DNA from: Phallus indusiatus
Lineage: Eukaryota > Basidiomycota > Agaricomycetes > Phallales > Phallaceae
DNA length: 59,122 nucleotides
Assembly (NCBI GenBank): GCA_027605045.1
Contig: JAQFWX010000188.1
Location: forward strand, 1 to 59,122
Reading direction: 5' to 3'
Shown: piece by piece, positions 34,284 to 45,992 of the stretch
Layout: every line of letters starts with the position of its first letter
How positions within the stretch are numbered: the stretch's first letter is position 1
The notes under the pieces: model-generated
The model's input: the letters and a program-made list of their open reading frames with translations, nothing else
What the model was told of the DNA's origin: nothing
Database searches by the model: none
Position numbers and translations under genes: made by a program

Positions 34284-36979
34284 ATGCTCATCCGAGACAC
34301 TAGCGTCTTTAAGTTTTCCATTCCCGTTCCTCCGTCTCGTAATTCTGTTGTCAGAGTAAATCCAATCAATATAGTATGCTCGTTGACGTGGAAACAACAA
34401 GCTTTGTTTTGGTCCGGATGGTTGGTGCGTACACCATATTGCGGGCTCAGGCCGCTCTTGGGCTGCTCGGTAATTTACTGTAGCACCATGAAATAGGCAT
34501 GGCTTGTTGATTGTATGTTCCTTCAAGACTTTTTGGTTCTGATATTCAATAGAGTTATAGCCTACGACTTCTTCTGCGGTGAGGTCCAATTTAAATGAAG
34601 GTCATGTTCAAAATTACCACAACTTTTTAACAGTCAGCCTGACCGTTATCCGGTAATATTACTTTTCTCGAGAAATTGATCCAAAATAATTAGAGCTCTT
34701 GTCTCATTACATATAGATTGGATTCTCAATTCAATATTAATGATAATTCTCTGACAACGTTCGTTCTCGCGTTCAGTTTGCATACCTCCTAGACTGATAT
34801 GTATAATATTGGTACGTAGCGCGATCACACTAACTTTGCTTTTCCGGTATGTATTAGATACCGCACACCCTTTAAGTCTGATTTATCGAGTATTTAGCTC
34901 ATTGGGTGCCTTTCTGTTTGGACTCTCTTCTGATCGCTTTGGACGCAAGTGGCCTTTGATCGTCGTTTTGCTCACAATTGCTTGTACGTTTGCTAATTTC
35001 CGACCTAATTTACAAGCGTGCCTAAGGACATACAGTGTTGCAACTTGGAACTGGATTCGTCAACACATTCCCTCAATTCCTAGCTTGTCGCAGTCTTTTT
35101 GGGATTGGTAGGTGATAGGCCTATCCATTTAAAATATCAAACTCTCAACGAAAACGATTATAGCTATGGGGGGTGTCTGGGTAAGTAATCAATTAGTGTC
35201 TTCGCTACGTATTAAGCAATGCAAAGGGTCTCGCCAGTGCCACGTCTATGGAGTATGTTGCTCAAGGTTGTTCTAAATCGAGACTAATATCTGTCTTAGA
35301 AACATGCCGGTAGAAGCTCGCGGACTGTATTCTGGTTTCATGCAAGTCGGATATCCAGCAGGTTATGTATGTATTCTTATATGTTGAAATTTATCTCGTT
35401 TACTATCCACTTCTCATAGCTCGTTGCTTCCGTCGTCAATCTTTTTTTGGTTCCGAGGGTTTCGCAGACTTGGAGAAGGTGAAAATTAGCCCGCTGCGTT
35501 TATTATGCGCGGCTATTAAAGGCACGTTAATGTAGCATATATTGGGTCGGTTGTGGCATTTCAGTTTTTGCGGCTTTCATTCGATTCCTTCTTCCGGAAA
35601 GCACGGTTTTTGTGCAGCCTACGCAAGGTAATTCTGCACTTTCTGTCAGCCTAAGACCACTTAACGATGAAATAAGAAACCCACGGGAAACCTATTTCCA
35701 GCGTCGAGAAAACTAGTCAATTTACTAAACATTTCATCAGGATGATAAAAGATCATTGGCAACTCTGGGTATATGGTACGTATACATAGATGTTCCCCTC
35801 TTAGTATACCTATTTACGAGTTCAGGTCTCGTTCTTATGAGTGGCATGAATTTTGTCCGTTGTTTAATTTCTATTATTGGTTGCCAGTGCTGGTTGTTTG
35901 ACGATGGATAACATTATAAGCTTTCTCATGGGTCTCAGGATCTCTATACAACTTTTATGCAGCGTACCAAGGGTTTTTCCTCGAACAAGGCAACAGAGGC
36001 AAACATCGTAGGAGAGTGCGGAGCCGTCTTTGGAGCTGTACTAGGAGGATACACATCTCAATTCCTCGGACGTCGCCTAACGTTAGTTTTGGCTTGTTTG
36101 TAAGTTTTACCTCACTTTTTGTGATTTCTAAGTTTACTGAGGCGACATAGAGGTGCATGTGCATTCATTCCTTTGTGAGTATTAATTCCATACGTCACAT
36201 ACATAACCTCAATGGAGTATCGCCAACGCACAAACGTCTATATAGGTGGATTCTCCCTTCATCTTGGTCCCTATTGTCAATCGGAGCTTTCTTCTTTCAG
36301 GTAAGGTTTCGTAAAATGCAAGAACACAATGTCATCATAGTATAAAGACCGGCGTTAATCTTGGTTGGGGTAAGTCAACCTTAACATTTTGCTTGCAAGC
36401 GCAAGTTTTGATCTTTTGTCAGGTGCTATTGCTGTATACCTAAATGAATTATCACCTCCCGCATTTCGGGGATTGTATCCGGGGACAGTATATCAGCTCG
36501 GAAACGCCGCCTCCAGCGCTGCGGCACAAATTGAGGTAAAAGCCTGATAGTTTTCAGTAATAAAACATAGTCTCATATTTGGGTTTGTATGCCACTCAAG
36601 GCCACAGCTGGTCTTCACATACGAAAGCAAGTTTTTGGGGTTGAACAGCCTGACTATGTACGTATCTTATATCACAAAAATGGAATGAGAATTTTCAACA
36701 TTCGTCCAGGGTAAAGTCCAAGCCATTATGGCTGCCTGTTCCTCAGGACTGGTCATACTAGCTGTGATGTTTGGTCCCGAAAATCACTCCGTTGAATTTC
36801 AAAGTTAGTTCTAAGATTGCCTAGCTATGAAAACGGCACTTATGAATCATTTAAATATAGATCTCGAATCCTCTGTTAAAGGTTCTAGTTCCGAGAAGGC
36901 TGATCTTGAGCAAGTGGATCAAGGATCGCTTGGCGAGAAAGATGAGCAACATCTTGACGAGTACACTTCGACTATTTGA
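34284..36979 (+). CDS. Jen1-type monocarboxylate transporter
   Basis: MFS proton-coupled carboxylate transporter. ATG 34284 gives a tail with PPSRNSVVRVNPINIVCSLT, then WKQQALFWSGWL, VIAYDFFC, VSLTVIRLDSQFNINDNSLT, TAITLTLLFR and SLGAFLFGLSSDRFGRKWPL (MFS signature). Next comes a segment with NMPVEARGLYSGFMQVGYPA. The Jen-family signature NFLSHGSQDLYTT (pattern N-x-x-S-H-x-S-Q-D-x-x-x-T) spans an intron near 35850-35950. Further blocks are GECGAVFGAVLGGYTSQFLG, YLNELSPPAFRGLYPGTVYQ, LGNAASSAAAQIEA, and an acidic tail ending at 36979. Known members carry lactate, pyruvate or other monocarboxylates. About 12 introns make the model approximate, particularly at 35100-35330. It lies downstream of the CMD-family gene on the same strand, consistent with a substrate-uptake role in the cluster. 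Confidence 0.88.
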
Positions 36980-37135
36980 CCGAACAAGAAGGCTGTGACA
37001 AACATGCCTATTTCTTAGTAGTATTTCTAGGCCCAATTCAAGTTCTGAGAATCGACAAAAGAATGAAGTACATTTGAATATTTTGTTGACACGTTCATTA
37101 CATTGAGTCAACGCTTGTGGATGTATGAGTTTATG

Positions 37136-38873
37136 TCACAATCGTACGACCAAGAACTGCTCAGGCACTTCAGGTTGTTCATAGGGACCCAGCATAACAT
37201 CCACAACAACTTTACCCGATTCGTTCAATCGCGCCACACGCTCAATCTATATTACACTACTTGTCAGGATCCCAACGAGTTCATTGGAAAGAGAGTCTGA
37301 CCTGATAAACCCGGTTTGCGAAACCAATTTGATGAATTTGAGGACCAAGGCTTCTTGCAATTTGCAAAACCTTGTCTTGCGAAAGTCGTCCAATATTACT
37401 AACTTGAGGAAAACTAACATGAATGTTCCTGAGGGATTTGGATTTTGCTAGGGCAGGTATAATATAGTCCTAGAGACGACAACACAACCTATGAAACCGA
37501 ATGAACCAATTGCGGAAGAGTAAGACATACCAGCTCCGATGGGTCCACAACAATGAATAAATTCTTCAATTGGGTACATTGTAACGAAATCATATTGACA
37601 GTTAGTGTGTCTAGATTCATTCTATTCACAGAAAGTGTGTGGAGTCGAGAGCCATGATGCAGAAGCACGGATTCAACGAAGTCACGAACGCTGAATCCGA
37701 ACCAATGGACTTTGTGATATAAACTATCACCCGCACCTGCGGCATAGTATATGTGTATTCGTGTGAGCGGTGAATGTTCTGTAAAAGCCAAGAATTCGGT
37801 CGTCCATGTCGGGGAGATAGGTGCATATGGTAAAGTTAATGTGATAGATTCAAGGCGGTTTAGTGACTTTGAATATTGAGACAAACAGTCTAAACTCTGA
37901 ATGTACGTTCTCAAAACGAAACTATTTCCTGAGAGAAATCTCGAAATACTCACGAAAGTAGATGAGAGACCTTCTAAACCGAGGGATTCAAATCCCGCTT
38001 GATTAGATTGTAGTAATGCACCAATTCCTATATGTGTAACTTTGACACATCCCAGTAAATGTAGATGCTTCAAGTTCGAAACTGATTGCGCAATGGTGAC
38101 GAGTATTTGATCTGTAACTAGACCCGAAGACTTGATAATTTCCTCATAAGATTGGTATTTTGCAGCCTAATGCGCCTACTTACTTTGCATATAATTTGAA
38201 GAGAGGTCAAATTTTGTGAATTATTAGCCAACCAAGTCGGAAGAACGGCAATGACATTCGCAGAAGGCATAATGAGAGATATCTTGGTGAGTGAATGAAA
38301 GTCTAGAAGCGATATAGGAGAGTATGTCGCCGAATGTCCATTTATTTCCAATTCTTTAAGCGAAGGACACTGTTTCAAAGCATCCAAAATTTCAGAGGTT
38401 ATTGTCTGGTCGCGAGTCCATGTGCATGCGCAAAGACCTGGGCAGTTAAGTAGACCGGCTACGCAAAGTTGGCTTAACGCCTGTCGCTCGGCGACATCGA
38501 AAAACTTTGGGAAGTCTCGCAATTCTATAATATACTGAAAATGAACACAACTTTGCGGAAAATGTAGTGGGGTTTTATAACCTAATTTTCTAACCCATTT
38601 GCCAAGCTCGGGATGCTCTGCGAGGGTACGAAACAAGTTCCGTGCCTATGGATGAGTTCATCGGTTAGCTTACGGCGGAATAACAAGTGAACGCACTCTA
38701 TTCTTCCCTTCCTTATGCCAAGCGTAGATGTATATCTTTTCGTATAATCGAGGAACGACAAATGAAGCGAAAGTCTTGTTCACCAGACAACATTGCGTGA
38801 GATGATGAGTTTTGACCACAAAGTTGAAAATCAAGGGTAGCAATTCTACTGGCAAATTCGCAAAGATAGCCAT
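37136..38873 (-). CDS. F-box protein with leucine-rich repeats
   Basis: ATG 38873 begins MAIFANLPVELLPLIFNFVV, followed by CCLVNKTFASFVVPRLYEKI, a standard N-terminal F-box of about 45 residues. Such domains bind Skp1 in SCF ubiquitin ligases. The rest contains irregular leucine-rich repeats (CPSLKELEINGH, FHSLTKISLIMPS, VSNLKHLHLLGCVKVTHIGI, LKNLFIVVDPSELVCL, SKSLRNIHVSFPQV). A final exon after an intron begins RVARLNESGKVVVDVMLG and ends at 37136. Total about 500 residues in roughly six exons. Large, variable F-box families are typical of Agaricomycetes. The target is unknown. Convergent with the transporter gene, 156 bases apart. Confidence 0.85.
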
Positions 38874-39027
38874 GAGAAAGTGGATTTGAAGACCATGATT
38901 TTTATATTGATAACATGGCCGAGACTAATTCAAATACAGCTCTCCGTATGACGCTCGTCGTCGGCATTATCTAAGCCTTATTCTTACTGACTGCTAAAAC
39001 AAAAAATTCGGGAAACATTTATGTTAC

Positions 39028-40469
39028 TTAAATCCAGTGGCCTTCAAGAGCGTCAGTAGGGAATTTTTCAATGTCTAGCATGATTTCTCTCATGACTGCT
39101 TCGGTGGTTAAGGTCTGCGATTCGTCGTCCGCTTCCTGTTGCATTTCTAACATCATCTCGTCAGTATGATCATCCTATAACAACGGCATTGAGAAGATAC
39201 CAACCTTGTGCGCTACCTTCATACAATATTGTGTCCAAATTCTTTTTATCCCCGACTAGAAGAACTTCTGTTCCCTGATAATCTAACAACGTTGGAGGAT
39301 TCGCAGGTCTAAACCGTCTAGCTGAGAATCCGGTCCCGAACGTTTCCTCCTTTCCCTCTTCCGGATATTTTGCCTTTTTATCAGGCTTCAATCCGACATT
39401 TGGTGGATTAGGCTGATCGGGATTTTTGACTTGTATCAGGAAAGAAGACGAAGCTTCAATCCCTAGTTCTTCTTGTACCTCTCCCGGAGTGGCTGGGTGT
39501 GTAAGGTTGTACGCAAGAAAAGTTCTCTCCCCGCGAGAAGGAGGTAGCTTTGGATTTGTAGGGGTGCAAATAACATACACCCCTCTTCCTGTCAATCTGA
39601 CGGCACCTTTATGACGTTCGCCTTGAGTGATAGAAGCTAGTAAGAAAACCTTCTCTAAAGTATTAAAGCATTCACCGACCTTTAGTTTTAGTCGAATAGA
39701 CCTGCTCTTCAAGTCCTTCGTCCAGTGCACTCAAATTATTGCCAATGTCTGCAACAGCTCCCCAGAAAACCTCATGCTTAGTTTCAGAGTCTGGTAGATG
39801 TTTCTTTCCCATGATGATGTATCGGAAGTATTCAATTGGAACTCCATCTTCATGAGTAACGAAGGGACTTGGATCTTCTTCCTCTTTTTCTGTCTTGGGG
39901 GGCCGGGGGACCAGTAAGAAACTTAATTTGGCTACGTCATCAATACTCTCGCTCTCTTCCACCCCGACTTTAGGCCGATAGAAGAAATAAATGCTTCATA
40001 TTTCCAATTTAGAACCCGACGTATACTATGAAATCGATCCATCACTTACTGTCCTCGTTCCAAAATCCCTGTTTTAATAGTAAACCTTTATATCAAGTTT
40101 GTCAGTCGTACCCTGCTTACCTCTCTGTGAGTGAAACTCAGCAGGTGGAGGACTGTGCGCTTTTGCTACGGTAGCAGATTTGGTGTCCTCCTCTTCTTCA
40201 GGCTTAATTTCTTCTTTCACTTCTTCCTTGGCGTCTTTCTCTGATACCCTTTCTGGTGTTTGGGATGATTTGATTTTTTCTTTCGCTTCCTTTCCGTTTT
40301 CGTCTTTTGTGTCAACTTCCCCCTCAATTTTCACTCGCTTTGGTGGTGTTTTCCGAGCGGGTGTACCTGATGCAGCCCGACGTTTAGCTCCTGTCTTTAG
40401 TTCATCTAGCTGTTGTTTTTTCGGTGATGCTCTGGTCTTAGCCCCAGACTGTGCGCGAGTAGTTGGCAT
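39028..40469 (-). CDS. Conserved fungal protein, unknown function (often annotated 'BTB domain transcription factor')
   Basis: ATG 40469 gives MPTTRAQSGAKTRASPKKQQ, a basic, Lys/Glu-rich tail with nuclear-localisation-like words (PPKRVKIEGE). The folded part starts YFFYRPKVGVEESESIDDVA, then KLSFLLVPRPP, EEQVYSTKTKGRR, HKGAVRLTGRGVYVICT, RTFLAYNLTHPATPGEVQEE, LGIEASSSFLIQVKNPDQP, RFRPANPPTLLDYQGTEVLL, ending LEGHWI at 39028. The same blocks occur in a widespread ascomycete and basidiomycete family that databases label 'BTB domain transcription factor', though I see no BTB fold here. The C-terminal acidic stretch (LEMQQEADDESQTL) fits that family. Role unknown; nuclear location is inferred from the basic N-terminus. 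Five or so exons. Confidence 0.75.
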
Positions 40470-40864
40470 GGGTGCAAGGGAGTTGTCTGCACTATGACGT
40501 CATCCGGGAACGCCTCCTTTCGCATCTTTTAGCACGCACTAATGTGGCACCCTGTTCACAATGATAAAATACAACTTTAACCAAAGTTATAACAATGACA
40601 TGCAGTATTAGTATTGAGACACGATTTGCAATTACATGAACAAGTGAAGTCGAAAAGGACAATACGCATAACGGCTGATAAAGTTCACGAAGACAACGAC
40701 AGCGATGACGAATGTGGTTACATATGCGGAGAAGGACAAGGAAAAGTGTTTCTGGCGAACCCGAAGAATGGTGGGTGGATTCTACTGTAAGAGACAGTAG
40801 TGTTCACCAATAGTAGGACGGGGATCTCGACAGCAATCGTCTGAGAAAAAGACATCCGCATTAA
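40470..40864. promoter_or_regulatory. Upstream region of the 40469 gene
   Basis: Almost 400 bases between the start of the gene at 40469 and the stop of the F-box gene at 40865 (both minus). It should hold the promoter of the former and the 3' UTR of the latter. Nothing else recognised. Confidence 0.35.
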
Positions 40865-42764
40865 TCATAGGTCCGAGAACAGCCCAGTAGACGCAGGGGA
40901 TGACACAACGCACCGCTCATGAACGGGTTCTACTACGTTTACATTGGGAACGCGACCTTTGAGCCATTCCTGAACGTCTACGTCTACCGCTAGACTCTCG
41001 AGTAGCTCGAGGGATTGAATGCGTGCCACCTGGTTTTGCGCAGAAATGATGGAAGGATTTCGGGCATCGACAAAGGTGACCAACTTCGACACGCTGTCTG
41101 CTTGGAGATAGCAAGAACGAAATGCTAAAGAAATCAAATTCGGACAAATCCAAAAATCAGTTTCTTCGTCCGGGCCTGTTAGCATAGTCAGCAAAGGCTC
41201 GACCGATGAATTTGACAGTGTCAAGTGGGTTAAAGCTGACAGCTCCGTCAAGAACGACCAGGGCGAAAAATTAGGCCCGGCTCCACCAGGTATGACTGGA
41301 GGTGTGTTGTAATACAGACCGGTTGGTCCATGGGCAACTGTTAAAGCTTTTAGCGTCGGTCGATTTGATCGTACAATAAGGTTTGAAAGTGTATCTTCCA
41401 GTGGCTCTGGATGGCGCGATAAATCGAGCGTCAAACTTAATGACTCAAGAGAAGGAAGGACAAGGTTGTCAAGAAGTGTCAAAAGAAGATGATGCCCGGA
41501 GAAAGAGAGCGTTGTCAAAACCGGTAGCGTTAATGGGGTCAGCGGTAGGATGGCACATTGGGTTGTAGGAAATGCAAAAATAACGGAGATGAGAGTGCTG
41601 GCGTTGCTTGTCAAGATATGCTGTAGTCTATCCAGAGAGAGCGTCGCAATAGCGAGCGCTCGAATAGATATATGAGTAAGATTGCCACTATTCAGCATTG
41701 AGCTGGACCATTTGAAGGGCATGTGGGATAGAGTGAAAGATCGAAGAGAAGTGATAGGAGTTTGTTGTTGAATAGGTAACCAAGTCCAAGTGTTGTCGAA
41801 ATAAAAGCTACTGGGTTCCAAACAACTCACTTCAAAGTGCTTCAAGCGAGGGGCGCACCCTAAAAAATAAAATGACAACGTAAGAACAATTACTATGGAA
41901 AAGCACGATGAAAATTCATTAACCAGATATTGATTTGAGTGCTTGAATCGACGAGAAAGTTCTTTCAAAGCGGAAAACAAACCGTTCCCATCTTTCCATT
42001 TGCCTGGTTAAGTAGTAGAACGCAATATAACCCCAACTGTTCGCCCTACCGGCTTGTTGCTGGGAAGCTGAGGCGTTAGACGTCGACGGCGAGGGAGAAT
42101 TACTATGCGAGTAAGGGGGTGATAAAAAGCCGAAAGAAGGTAACATGAGACCATGACTATTCAATGGAGGGTTTGCCGATGGAAGAGGAGGGGAAGGAAT
42201 CGGTGGAGGGTATGATGATAGGCAGGTCCGAGCGCCTCTCCGAGGTCTCGAGGTAACTGAGCTGCCACCGGACGTGGAAGATACTTGCAGTGTAATCTCA
42301 ATGTCTAGAGGACAGCTAAGGCCAGACCTTTCCAACCAGAGGCGGATTATGTCCGGGGAGTCATTCTGCGTCAGCTCTAGACGAATTCTGGACCATAAAG
42401 TGTGTACAGAAAGAGCGAGACGTCTCCAGTCCGTACAGACGGCGGCGAGAGTCCAAGCAGAAGATGCATTGTGTTCGAAGCATATGAGGAATACTTCTCG
42501 TAAGAGGTCGTTGGGAAGACGCCGAATCGGAGCAATGAAGGCACGAATGAGGGCAACTTCTTGCTGAATAGCAGCTTGTTCGGTAGTATAATTGTTGATG
42601 GTCTGTCTTGTTTCTTCAATGACTCGGGCAAGTTCGTCTTCCGCATTTTTAATTTTCTTAGAAATATCGTCCAATGCCTTTTCTGAAGAATGCAATGCCC
42701 TTCTGGCCTCCTCCAGCTGCAATATTGTTGGTAGATCGGATAATCGGGTTTGAGAGAACAACAT
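40865..42764 (-). CDS. F-box protein with N-terminal coiled coil
   Basis: ATG 42764 gives MLFSQTRLSDLPTILQLEEA; a longer in-frame start at 42821 is possible. Residues about 15-75 form a coiled coil (LHSSEKALDDISKKIKNAED and EVALIRAFIAPIRR). The F-box follows as RRLPNDLLREVFLICFEHNA, SSAWTLAAVCTDWRRLALSV, HTLWSRIRLEL. This coiled-coil plus F-box layout is characteristic of a large Agaricomycete family. A Ser/Pro-rich insert precedes WGYIAFYYLTRQMERWERFV, and after one intron (about 41865-41925) the exon beginning CAPRLKHFEVSCLEP carries leucine-rich repeats to the stop at 40865. Total about 610 residues. The substrate of the presumed SCF complex is unknown. Divergent from the tail-anchored gene. 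Confidence 0.88.
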
Positions 42765-43172
42765 GGTGGGTAGATGGTCTGGGTGACGAAACAGTGTTAC
42801 TCTTGTCACAGCATGATGCACACAGTGAGAAGACTGCCAGATATTGCAACCGCGTACATCGTATCTTTCATTTATTACCGATTATCGATGATCTTCTCAC
42901 TGATTCGAATTCCCATTTCATAAAGCGACATATCTCAAACATTTTTTTGAGAGAAAGAAACCTATTGAAATTCAGAAAAATTATGGGATTGATTGGATTG
43001 TAACACTTACTGGCTCAAGGCTATTCAACTTCACTGATTCTCTTGCTTGTACTGTCAGGTTGAAGACAATGAATGAAAGCACAACATTTGCTCAGATCGT
43101 CGGTGCTGGTGTTGTACATGGAAGTGTGACTGTGTGATTGTGTGACAATATGACGCGTGTCCAAGTTCTTCG

Positions 43173-44138
43173 ATGCAGAGTGCAATGATCATGGAGTCAT
43201 CTCCACAATCATCGCTGCCTTCCCCGCCATCGTCACCAGCGTCGTCCTTTTCTAGTATACCCTCATCATTACTCGCCAGTCTTCCCGCCTCCCCACCTCT
43301 TAATCCCTCACCCCTTCCTCTCGTTCTACCTTCTCTCCTAGTACAACATGACACGACAGACACGAATTCGTATATTATTCTTGGCTCCCAACCATCTTCA
43401 AAGTCGGCCCTGCTTGAGTTTTTGGACATTCAAGCTATAGATATTGGTTTCGATCAGTCAGATGATGTGTGCCTGTATTTATCCACAAAATTCGTTCTTC
43501 TTTCAACTGAGTCGCGTGGATAGGTTTATAATATATTAAGTCCCGTCTATGACGCTATATTCGACCGCTTTCAAACAGGTTTATCGATAATACCGTATTC
43601 GCATTCCTTTGACACCACTTTGCGCCATCGCGACTTGCAGTTTCGCTCGCATTTCTTTACAGCGGCCATTCTTGTCTTATCTTCACTAAAGCCAACACTT
43701 CTCGAAAGACGGTTAATATCGGCTCTTTCGCAGTACATTCCAGTCATTCCTGTTATTTCGAGTAACCGAACCCATCGTTCTCAGCACCTCGGTCACCCTC
43801 AACCCCTGACTCCTCCCCAGCTCAGGACAATCCTGACACATAGTCCACAAGCCATACACAGAATCCAACAAAAAGCCGCACATTGTTTCTTGTTATGGCA
43901 TTACTCCCAGTCTATTGACTTGTCCAATTCTTCAGCAAGTCAATGTCTACCTTGCCCTCAGCAACAGTTACCTGTCACTATCGACCCTCTCCATCTTCCC
44001 TCACTGTTTCTTCTCTCTTTTTCTCTCTATAAATCATTCATTTCCTCTGTCCGCGTCCCTCAGAGAGTTTTCGCTGTCACAGTTCTAGGAGCATTTTGTG
44101 CTGGTGTCGGTGTGGGATGTTATTGGGCACGGCGGTAG
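43173..44138 (+). CDS. Tail-anchored protein with weak septin/GTPase-like motifs
   Basis: Two exons. ATG 43173 gives MQSAMIMESSPQSSLPSPPS, a Ser/Pro-rich tail, then SYIILGSQPSSKSALLEFLD and IDIGFDQSDD. An intron of about 78 nt (gtgcct to attaag) joins to PVYDAIFDRFQTGLSIIPYS and HSFDTTLRHRDLQFRSHFFT. The second exon is open without interruption to 44138. LGSQPSSKS resembles a P-loop that has lost its second glycine, and LISALSQYIPVIPVIS resembles the septin stretch before the AKAD motif, so a degenerate TRAFAC/septin-type fold is possible (inference). The C-terminus is a single membrane helix (VFAVTVLGAFCAGVGVGCYW) followed by ARR, a tail anchor. The membrane is unknown. No named family recognised. 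Confidence 0.65.
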
Positions 44139-44792
44139 TACAGCATACTTTTCTTATATTCTTACCTGCTTTCTTGTATCCTCCCATAAAGCGATGTATA
44201 ATGCATATATGTATTTGTTTGGTCTTTGTAATAATTTTGTCTGCTTGAACTATATAGCATGAGAACCCGACCCGATATTATTGTACAAAAAGAAAACAGT
44301 AACCCAAGCGACAGTACTTACAAGTACCAACGGATGAATTGGGTTCTAAGGAGCAGTTTACACCAGAAACACTTCTGACTAATGTGAACCTGGGTGATAT
44401 CGATCATGCCTCGAGATATAAAGGTAGAAAGAAATATGGATACACTTCTACGAAGAAAACAAAAGCGGAGAAAGAATACTCGTATGGGAAGGATACGTAA
44501 ATGAACCTGGCAAACGGAAACGCAGGAATGCGCAGACTCGGAAAGAACTTAAGATACCTCAAGGGCGACAAACGAAGGATGATGTCGTTTCACTATACAC
44601 GATTGGAATAAGATAATAACAAAGGTCATCCTGGTGGTACCTCCTCTTGCGACTCCGTCTTTACCATTTTGCTTGCTATTCAGAGCTACGGCCTGAAAAG
44701 CCACCGAATGTCCTCAGCGTACACAGTTCCCGTATTTTCTGTTGTCAAGCATGTGTGTGAAAGCGCGATGACCCCATTTGCAGTGGATGGGA
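44139..44792. other. Spacer with an orphan open frame
   Basis: About 650 bases. A stop-free frame at 44303-44500 (plus) without ATG encodes a hydrophilic Lys/Tyr/Thr-rich segment (QFTPETLLTNVNLGDIDHAS). It could be an isolated exon or the debris of an element. Otherwise nothing recognised. Confidence 0.3.
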
Positions 44793-45992
44793 CTACATAT
44801 TCAAATCCTGTGCGACCCGGTGAACAAACAACCTATCTGCAAGCTCCAGCTCTAGTCGTTCTCAACCCTCACTATTGCCCCAAACCTCATGTCTTGATAA
44901 ATCAAAGGCAACGTTACCTAGGTTGTCTTCATAGTCCCATGTGGGCTCTCCCCCACTCTTCATATGCATCAGAACACCTTGCAAAAATGGTCCCGAAAAA
45001 GTTCGTCCAGTGGTCGCAGATTTGGGTCCACAATATGATCAAGTTGGAGAGTCAGACCATGCACATCATCATATTGGTCAATGAATACAGTAACTTTGTA
45101 ATTATCCTACAGAGCGGTTAATAAGATTGGGCGAAGTGGACAAGACAATACAATGTCAATTGTAACATACACCAGGGTTGACAGCAAATTCATAGTTATC
45201 CCAGGCATTACGCAAATAACCTCGCAGCATAATCACATTTTGGATAGAGTCTATCTTTGACGGACCTCCAAGTGCCAAAATAGAAGCCGGGTCTGTGATG
45301 AGGGAAGGGTATCCTCTTCTATTCCACTTAATATGAATAAATAAAAATTTCAGCAAAATGAAACCAGTTATTATGGGTGAAACTTGCTTCAACATCATGT
45401 ACACATGGAAATATATGAGCAGCGCGCAGCCGACTCCATGAGAGCGACCGCAGACCGGTGAGAAGACATTTCCCGTCTCTATCGCGTGTACGTTGGAGAT
45501 AACGATCTTTCTGGAAAACTGCTTGTTCAGAATCAGAATGGTTGTATCTAAAGGCAAGCAAACTCACTCTAGCGGGTGTACTGGAATGTGTGGGTTGGCG
45601 TCGGCGAGCCACCGCGTCTGTGAGACGGACATCTATAGGACTTCCATCTGATAGCCAGTATAAATATGTTTTGATAATAATATTTTTTTTAAAAAAAATG
45701 ATGCTTACCTTCATGCAGTATAATATAGACACCTGTGCTTATAATTGCATCACTAGCGGACCGCTGTTCGCCATGACGGTTGGGATTATTGGCATCAAAG
45801 TCAAAGATTGACCACTAGTCAATTGTGGAAATCAGGATAGGTAATAACGTTGAAAACGTGTTCCATGAGGTCGAGCCGTATTGCCAGAAACCTGAAAATG
45901 AGACATTTCACAAACGCGTGACAGAGCCCTTACGACCTACCTGCAATGGTGTTCCCATCAAAATCTTGCAGTATAACATTACGTCCGGCCAT
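44793..45992 (-). pseudogene. HNH nuclease domain gene, apparently decayed
   Basis: Minus-strand gene of the fungal HNH_2-type family. ATG 45992 gives MAGRNVILQDFDGNTIAG. Later blocks are SIFDFDANNPNRHGEQRSAS, ISTGVYIILHE, DGSPIDVRLTDAVARRRQPT, then the HNH core: DRYLQRTRDRDGKCLLTG, LRAAHIFPCVHDVE, WNRRGYPSLITDPAS, GPSKIDSIQNVIMLRGYL, RNAWDNYEFAVNPG, DNYKVTVFIDQYDDVHGLTL. The nuclease core is intact and spans a GC-AG intron. Damage: an in-frame TAG just before WSIFDFDAN; a missing base in a run of five T at about 44990-44995, after which the expected QGVLMHMKSGGEPTWDYED lies in another frame; and a TGA between GNSEG and ERLELELADRL. Both stops could come from C-to-T changes. An unseen intron or sequencing error could explain parts of it. 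Confidence 0.55.

Noticed and set aside
44669..45121. Plus-strand 150-codon frame
   Set aside because: It is the antisense shadow of the C-terminal part of the HNH gene, whose minus-strand frames show the conserved family blocks.
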